Source: Oceanitalea stevensii (GTDB taxonomy: Bacteria > Actinomycetota > Actinomycetes > Actinomycetales > Actinomycetaceae). Taken from it: a stretch of DNA of 64,000 nt. Every line of letters starts with the position of its first letter. Position 1 is the first letter of the stretch. A program made the position numbers and the translations under genes. The stretch lies in the NCBI RefSeq assembly GCF_014837105.1, contig NZ_JACSPO010000001.1:208334-272333 (forward strand). The letters run 5' to 3'. This document shows positions 58,968-64,000 of the stretch, piece by piece. The notes under the pieces were generated by a model, which saw only the letters and a program-made list of their open reading frames with translations, did no database searches and had not been told where the DNA came from.

Positions 58968-59660
58968 ATGACTCCTGATCCTGCCCGTCGTGTCCTGGTC
59001 ACCGGCGCCGCGCGCGGCATCGGCCGCGCCGTCGCCGAGGCCCTCACCGACCACGAGCTCGTGCTGACCGTACGCCGCGACGAGGACGTCGCGCGCCTCG
59101 CGACGGAGCTGCCGGACGCCCGGGTCCTCCTCCTCGACCTCGCCGACGCGTCCGCCATCGCCGAGCGGGTCGCCGGGACCGAGGTGGACGCCGTCGTGCA
59201 CTGCGCGGGCGTCGAGGGGGTGGCCCCGGCCGCGGAGCTCGACCCGGACCGGCTCGCGGCGGTCCTGGCCGCGAACCTCGCCGGACCGGTCGAGCTCACC
59301 CGCGTGCTGCTGCCGGGGCTGCGCCGCCGCGGTGGGCACGTCGTGTTCGTCAGCTCCACCGCGGTGCTCGGCGCCTTCCCGGGCTGGGCCGCCTACGCGG
59401 CGTCCAAGGCCGCGCTGCGCGCGTACGCGGACACGCTGCGGGTGGAGGAGCCCGGTGTCCGGGTCACCAGCGTCCTGCCCGGCCGGACCGACACGGGGAT
59501 GCAGCGCCGCATCCACGAGCAGGCCGGCCGGGACTTCGACCCGGCGACGGCGATGGCGGCGGCCAGCGTGGCCGCCGCCATCCGGTCGGTGCTCACGGCG
59601 CCCGGGGACGTCGAGATCCCCGAGCTCGTCCTCACCCCGTTCACCCCTCCGGGCGGATGA
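58968..59660 (+). CDS. Short-chain dehydrogenase/reductase
   Basis: A 230-residue NAD(P)-dependent SDR. Cofactor motif TGAARGIGRAVAEAL, Ser in VFVSSTAVLG and the catalytic YAASK are all present, with the classical length. TAGGCT nine bases before the ATG is a weak leaderless signal. Substrate unknown. Its end overlaps the convergent substrate-binding-protein gene by 20 bases. Confidence 0.9.
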   Translation: MTPDPARRVLVTGAARGIGRAVAEALTDHELVLTVRRDEDVARLATELPDARVLLLDLADASAIAERVAGTEVDAVVHCAGVEGVAPAAELDPDRLAAVLAANLAGPVELTRVLLPGLRRRGGHVVFVSSTAVLGAFPGWAAYAASKAALRAYADTLRVEEPGVRVTSVLPGRTDTGMQRRIHEQAGRDFDPATAMAAASVAAAIRSVLTAPGDVEIPELVLTPFTPPGG

Positions 59661-60615
59661 AGATCTCCTCGTAGTTCGGCTCCTCGCTGATCATCCCGTG
59701 CTCGACCGCGGCCGCGGCGATCACCTTGACGCTCTCCTCGTCGAGCCCGGGGGCGAAGACGTGGAGGTTCGTCTGGTCGACGAGCTCGGCGTCGATCTGG
59801 AGGTTCTCGACGATCGTCTCGCGCACCCGGTCGGGGTTCTCCGTGGCGAACTCGTTCGAGCGGTCCATCGCGCGCTGGAACGCCGCGACGACCTCCGGGT
59901 TCGCCTCCGCGAAGGCCCCGCTGGTGATGTAGTAGCCGATCGTCGTGTCCGGGAAGGACTCGACGAAGTTCGAGATGAGCGGGGTGAACCCCCGGCTCTC
60001 GGAGATCGCCCGGTGCGGCTCGACCGACCAGATCGCGTCGACGTCCCCGCGCTCGAGCGCGGCCGGCATGTCGGAGTAGTTCATCGGGGTGAACTCGACG
60101 GCCGAGGTGTCCACGCCGTTGTTCTCCAGGGCCACCTCGATCGTGAGGTCACCGAGGTTGTTCACGGAGTTCACCGCGATGTTCGCGCCCGCGAGGCCGG
60201 CGACGTCGGTGATCTCGCTGTCGGGCAGGACGAAGATGCGGGACGTGTCCGCCTCCGGGTCCGCTCCCACGGCGCAGCAGTTGGCGACGAACTTGACGTC
60301 GAGCCCCTGGTCGATGGCCTGGAGGTCGCTCACGGCGTTCGCGTAGCCGATGGGGCTCTCCTGGTTGACGACGGAGGGCACGATGGCCGAGCCGGCCTCG
60401 GCGATGCGGACCTCGACGTCCAGGCCCTCCTCCTCGAAGAAGCCCTCCGCGACGCCGAGGTGCAGCGGGCCGGCGTCCATCGTCGTGATCTGCATGACGG
60501 TGAGCGGGGTGAGGCCGTCCTCGCCGGCCTCGAGCTCGTCCCCGCCGCCGCCGCACGCGGCGAGGAGCAGGGCGGTGGTCGCCGCCAGGGCGAGGGTGGT
60601 CGTGCGCGCTCTCAT
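59641..60615 (-). CDS. ABC importer substrate-binding lipoprotein, NMT1/SsuA type
   Basis: A 324-residue exported lipoprotein with lipobox LAAC at residue 21 and the two-lobed NMT1/SsuA/TauA binding-protein fold (GVAEGFFEEEGLDVEVRIAE; EPHRAISESRGF; GYYITSGAFAEANPEVV). It delivers a small anion or carboxylate to the two permeases encoded upstream in the same operon. The ligand is not fixed by the sequence; the coupled acyl-CoA ligase suggests a carboxylic acid. Confidence 0.9.
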   Translation of the reverse strand: MRARTTTLALAATTALLLAACGGGGDELEAGEDGLTPLTVMQITTMDAGPLHLGVAEGFFEEEGLDVEVRIAEAGSAIVPSVVNQESPIGYANAVSDLQAIDQGLDVKFVANCCAVGADPEADTSRIFVLPDSEITDVAGLAGANIAVNSVNNLGDLTIEVALENNGVDTSAVEFTPMNYSDMPAALERGDVDAIWSVEPHRAISESRGFTPLISNFVESFPDTTIGYYITSGAFAEANPEVVAAFQRAMDRSNEFATENPDRVRETIVENLQIDAELVDQTNLHVFAPGLDEESVKVIAAAAVEHGMISEEPNYEEIFIRPEG

Positions 60616-60627
60616 GGTGTTCCTCCG

Positions 60628-61434
60628 TCAGATGACGTACTCGGGGCTGGTGGGTCCGTCCACGTCACGCACGCGGTTGCGGATCTCGGCGAAGACCTCG
60701 GAGCGCAGCTGGCTGAAGCGCGGCAGCTCCTTGGTGGCGATCTGGTCCCGCTCGCGCGGCAGGTCGATGTCGACGACCGTCGTGATGCGGCTCGGGGACT
60801 TGGACACGACAGCGACGCGGTCGCTGAGGTAGACGGACTCGTCGACGTCGTGGGTGACGAAGACGACCGTCATGCCGAACTCCTCGCGGAGCGTGAGGAC
60901 GAGGTCCTCGAGGTCCGCGCGGGTCTGGGCGTCGACCGACGCGAAGGGCTCGTCCATGACGAGCACCTCGGGCTGGTAGGCGATGGCGCGGGCGATGGCC
61001 GCGCGCTGCTGCATGCCGCCGGAGAGCTCACCGGGGTGCTTGCGGGCGGCGTCCCCGAGCCCGACGTCGGCGAGCGCCCGGGCGGTGCGCTCGGCGATCT
61101 CCGCCTTGGCCAGGCCCTGGGCCCGCAGCGGGAGGGCGACGTTCTTCTCCACGCTGTACCAGGGCAGCAGCGAGCGCGAGTAGTCCTGGAGGACGACGGC
61201 GAACTCGCGCGGCACGCCGCTCACCGCGCGTCCCTGGTACTCGACGGTCCCGGACGTGGGCTCGAGCAGGCCGGTGAGGCAGCGCAGCAGCGTCGTCTTG
61301 CCCGCCCCCGAGGGGCCGACGATCGTGAAGAACTCGCCGGCGGCGACGTCGAAGGTGATGTCGTCCAGGGCGCGGAAGGAGCCGTAGTCCTTGGCGAGCC
61401 GGTCGACGTGGAGGATCGGTGGTGTCTGTGTCAT
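60628..61434 (-). CDS. ABC importer ATPase, nitrate/sulfonate/taurine type
   Basis: A 268-residue ATPase with Walker A GPSGAGKTTLLR, Q-loop VLQDYSRSLLPWYSV, signature LSGGMQQRAAIARA, Walker B VLVMDEPFASVD and H-loop VFVTHDVDES, in the SsuB/TauB pattern. It is flanked by the binding protein and the first permease with 1-13-base gaps, so all five genes form one operon. Confidence 0.92.
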   Translation of the reverse strand: MTQTPPILHVDRLAKDYGSFRALDDITFDVAAGEFFTIVGPSGAGKTTLLRCLTGLLEPTSGTVEYQGRAVSGVPREFAVVLQDYSRSLLPWYSVEKNVALPLRAQGLAKAEIAERTARALADVGLGDAARKHPGELSGGMQQRAAIARAIAYQPEVLVMDEPFASVDAQTRADLEDLVLTLREEFGMTVVFVTHDVDESVYLSDRVAVVSKSPSRITTVVDIDLPRERDQIATKELPRFSQLRSEVFAEIRNRVRDVDGPTSPEYVI

Positions 61435-61435
61435 C

Positions 61436-62182
61436 TCAGGCCCGGTGGTAGCGACGGTCGGTGAGGCGCTCGACGGCGCCGAAGAGCAGGTTGAGCACGA
61501 GGCCGAGGATCCCCAGCAGGAGGATCGCCCCCCACACGGCCACGATGTTGAAGCTGGTCTGCGCGGTCCACAGGACGAACCCGATGCCGATGCGGCTGCC
61601 GGTCATCTCGCTGGTGACGACGAGGATGAGCGCGAGCGGGATCGCGATGCGGATGCCCGCTGCGGCGCGCGGGTAGATCGCCGGGGCCACGACGTGGAGC
61701 TGGCGGAACCAGCCGGTGATCCCGAAGCTGCGGGTGGTGTCGAGCAGCGTCGCGGGCAGCTGCCGGCAGCCGTCGATGACGTTGAGGAGGATGGGGAAGA
61801 AGCAGCCGAGCGCGATGATGAAGATCTTCATCGACGTCCCCAGCCCGAAGAGCACCATGGCGAAGGGGATGAGTGCGGTGGCGGGGATCGCGCGGACGAA
61901 CTCGAAGGTCGGGGCGACCGCCCGGTCCAGCCACCGCACCTGGCCCACGAGCATGCCGAGCCCGATCCCGAGGACGACGGCGACGGAGAGTCCGACGGCG
62001 AGGTTGCGGACGCTGTCGAGGAGGTGCTCGGTGCCGGCCCCGCCGAGCCAGTACTCGAGGAGGTTGTCCAGCACCTGCGGCAGCGGCGGGTAGTAGGGGT
62101 TGGTCGAGCCGGCCGACGTCGCCCACCACACGGCGAGGGCGAGCACCGCGCCGAGGAGCCCGAGCAGGGTGCGGCGGTTCAT
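61436..62182 (-). CDS. ABC importer permease, SsuC/TauC type (copy 1)
   Basis: A 248-residue membrane permease of the BPD_transp_1 type with about six segments and the cytoplasmic EAA-like loop DTTRSFGITGWFRQLHVVA. It overlaps the second permease (ATGA). The two permeases differ and probably form a heterodimer. Confidence 0.9.
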   Translation of the reverse strand: MNRRTLLGLLGAVLALAVWWATSAGSTNPYYPPLPQVLDNLLEYWLGGAGTEHLLDSVRNLAVGLSVAVVLGIGLGMLVGQVRWLDRAVAPTFEFVRAIPATALIPFAMVLFGLGTSMKIFIIALGCFFPILLNVIDGCRQLPATLLDTTRSFGITGWFRQLHVVAPAIYPRAAAGIRIAIPLALILVVTSEMTGSRIGIGFVLWTAQTSFNIVAVWGAILLLGILGLVLNLLFGAVERLTDRRYHRA

Positions 62183-62970
62183 CGGCGGGCCCCCTGCCAG
62201 CCGACGACCCGCCTGGCCAGCACGGTGAGGACCGTGTTGATCGCCAGGCCGACGATGCCGATGACGACGACGTAGGCGTACATCCGGGTGAGGTCACCGG
62301 CGCTGCGGGCGAGGTTGAGCCCCTGGCCCAGGCCCGGCACGCCGCCGAGGAGGATCTCGCTGGTCACCGTGATGATGAGGGCGGTCGCCGAGGCGATCCG
62401 CACGCCGGTCACCAGCCCGGGCACCATCGCGGGCAGCGTGAGCCAGCGGACCGTCTGCAGCCGGGAGAGGTTGTACGCGCGGGCGGTGTCGCGGGCCACC
62501 GGGTCGACGGCGCCGGTCGCGTAGATCGCGGCGACGAGCATCTGCCACACGGCGGCGTAGGCGGCGAGGAAGACCGCGCCGTCGCGGGCGCCGCCGATGG
62601 TGAGGACGACGAGCGGGATGAGCGCGATCGAGGGGATGGGGCGGAGGAACTCGACGACGGGCGTGAGGAGCCACTGGACCCAGCGTACGCTGCCGAGCAG
62701 CATGCCGACGACCGTCCCGAGCACGACCGCGATCCCCAGCGAGACCGCCCACCCGACGAGCGTGCTGCCGATGTCGGCCCACAGCGCCGGGCCGGCGAGG
62801 AGCCGGCCGAGGGCGGCGAGCACCTCGGTGGGCGGCGGGGCGTAGCTGCGGGGCAGGACGTCGGTGACGGAGAGCATCTGGAGGAGGGCGAGCAGGCCGA
62901 CGACGACCGCCGCCGGCAGGGCCACGGCCTGCAGCCGCGACTCGCGGCGCGCCGTCGTCACGGCCGTCAC
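62179..62970 (-). CDS. ABC importer permease, SsuC/TauC type (copy 2)
   Basis: A 263-residue partner permease. The EAA-like loop is DTARAYNLSRLQTVRWLTLP, and hydrophobic segments begin with VALPAAVVVGLLALLQML. The GTG at 62970 overlaps the acyl-CoA ligase stop as GTGA; this translational coupling ties the transporter to the ligase. Confidence 0.9.
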   Translation of the reverse strand: MTAVTTARRESRLQAVALPAAVVVGLLALLQMLSVTDVLPRSYAPPPTEVLAALGRLLAGPALWADIGSTLVGWAVSLGIAVVLGTVVGMLLGSVRWVQWLLTPVVEFLRPIPSIALIPLVVLTIGGARDGAVFLAAYAAVWQMLVAAIYATGAVDPVARDTARAYNLSRLQTVRWLTLPAMVPGLVTGVRIASATALIITVTSEILLGGVPGLGQGLNLARSAGDLTRMYAYVVVIGIVGLAINTVLTVLARRVVGWQGARR

Positions 62971-64000
62971 GGGGCCCCCAGGAGCCGGACGGCGCGGGCG
63001 GCGAGGCCGTCGCGGTCGGCCTTGTTCGTGCTCGAGAGCGGGATGTCCTCCAGCACCCAGACCCGGCGCGGGTGGGCGAAGGGCTCGAGGTGCTCGAGGA
63101 CGTGCGCCTTGAGCTCCTGCTCGCCGGCCTGCGTGCCGGGCCGGAGGGTGACGAAGGCGACGGGCTTGGCGCCCTTGACGTCGTCGGGGACGGGCACGAC
63201 GACGGCCTGGTCGACGGCGGGGTGGGACTCGAGGACCTGCTCGACCGAGCGCGGGAAGACGTTCTCGCCGCCGGAGGTGAACATGTCGTCCTCGCGGCCG
63301 GCGAAGAAGTAGAAGCCGTTCTCGTCGACGCGGAAGACGTCGCGGGTGTGGTGGAAGCCGTCGGGGGTGACGGGCACGGCGACGTCGGGCCGGTTGTGGT
63401 AGCCGGTGAGCAGCGCCGGGTTGCGGATCTCGAGCACGCCGCGGCCCTCGACGGGCCGCCCGGCGCCGTCGACGAGCCGCAGCTCGACGGCGGGGTTCGC
63501 GACCCCGACCGAGCCGTCGGGCGTGGGCAGCCCGCCCGGGTGCGGGGCGAAGACGACGGGCCCGGACTCCGTGGTGCCGTAGCCGAAGGCGATCTCGGCG
63601 TTGGGGAAGGTCGCCCGGAGCTGGTCGAAGAGCGCCGGGGCCGCGGGCGCGGAGCCCATGTAGATGCCGCGGACGGAGGAGAGGTCGCGGCCCTCGAGCA
63701 GCTCGGGCCGCTGGAGGAGCATGGCGAACATCGGCGGCACGCCGCTCAGCTCGGTGACGCGGTGGGAGGTGAGCGCGTCGACGAACAGGCCGGGCCGGAA
63801 CCCCGGCAGGAGGACGATCGTCGCCCCGGAGGCGAGCGAGCGCTGGGAGTTCGTCAGCGCGTTCATGTGGTAGAGCGGGGCGGAGATGAGCACGCGCGTG
63901 CTGCCCGGCTCCACCGTCCGCGCCGTCTGGTCGATGACCCACAGGTGGCTCGCCTGGGAGAGCAGCACGCCCTTGGGGCGGCCGGTCGAGCCCGAGGTGT
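62967..64000 (-). CDS. AMP-dependent acyl-CoA synthetase, 3' part only (runs off window)
   Basis: The C-terminal 344 codons of an ANL-superfamily ligase; the gene continues past base 64000. The A3 phosphate motif TSGSTGRPKG is at the very edge, followed by PLYHMNAL, AFGYGTTESG, GYHNRP, TRDVFRVDENGFYFFAGR and the catalytic lysine region SSTNKADRD. It activates a carboxylate as acyl-AMP then acyl-CoA. Translationally coupled to an ABC importer, so it may activate the imported acid. Confidence 0.9.
   Translation of the reverse strand, partial: TSGSTGRPKGVLLSQASHLWVIDQTARTVEPGSTRVLISAPLYHMNALTNSQRSLASGATIVLLPGFRPGLFVDALTSHRVTELSGVPPMFAMLLQRPELLEGRDLSSVRGIYMGSAPAAPALFDQLRATFPNAEIAFGYGTTESGPVVFAPHPGGLPTPDGSVGVANPAVELRLVDGAGRPVEGRGVLEIRNPALLTGYHNRPDVAVPVTPDGFHHTRDVFRVDENGFYFFAGREDDMFTSGGENVFPRSVEQVLESHPAVDQAVVVPVPDDVKGAKPVAFVTLRPGTQAGEQELKAHVLEHLEPFAHPRRVWVLEDIPLSSTNKADRDGLAARAVRLLGAP

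Overview
The window is a very GC-rich actinobacterial chromosome segment. The fabD-fabH-acpP-fabF block with its PucR-type regulator and a DUF3145 neighbour, single-chain AceE, polyphosphate glucokinase, an F420-type oxidoreductase, rnpB behind an RNase H/phosphatase fusion and many leaderless-looking starts fit the order Micrococcales, perhaps Bogoriellaceae or Cellulomonadaceae. The family placement is inference. No rRNA, transposase, integrase or CRISPR array is visible; there is one tRNA (Val) and one RNase P RNA.

Layout. 0.16-10.6 kb: type II fatty-acid initiation and elongation genes and regulator, a zinc alcohol dehydrogenase and the pyruvate dehydrogenase E1. 10.9-19.6 kb: DUF3052, an AhpE-like peroxiredoxin, a 55-bp tandem-repeat block, a glyoxalase-fold gene, tRNA-Val, a membrane acyltransferase-like protein whose end runs antisense into the tRNA, a WYL regulator with a divergent VOC gene, a sulfane-sulfur operon (CoA-disulfide reductase/rhodanese, CstR-like repressor, Cys-rich 52-residue protein) with a clear operator, carbonic anhydrase and small proteins. 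19.7-26 kb: FNT channel, aldo/keto reductase, OsmC, then a coupled Nif3-like / coiled-coil / RNase H-phosphatase operon ending at rnpB. 26-33.7 kb: lipoproteins, a methyltransferase, an ABC-2 exporter and an S4 RNA-binding protein.

33.7-37.6 kb holds a tightly coupled six-gene cassette: a WXG100-size helical protein, a protein with a T7SS-signal-like N-terminus and an unrecognised C-terminus, two membrane proteins and two soluble proteins. It is the best candidate here for an undescribed system. 37.6-49 kb: MBL hydrolase and polyphosphate glucokinase, AraC regulator, methionine aminopeptidase, panB, a cyclase / ThDP enzyme / M20 amidohydrolase cluster, and a SnoaL-type sigma factor coupled to a VOC gene. 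49-64 kb: YnfA, an SMP-30 lactonase, MFS exporter, DsbA-like and F420-type enzymes, a Stealth sugar-phosphate transferase, a di-heme-cytochrome-b-like membrane protein, an SDR, and a nitrate/taurine-type ABC importer with two permeases coupled to an acyl-CoA ligase that runs off the window end.

Two themes cut across the window. First, most convergent gene ends carry long, often perfect palindromes belonging to a few related sequence families; one family also appears as tandem repeats and inside a coding linker. Second, at least fourteen genes start 6-7 bases after a TANNNT-like -10 hexamer with no Shine-Dalgarno, as in leaderless transcripts; I used this to choose starts.
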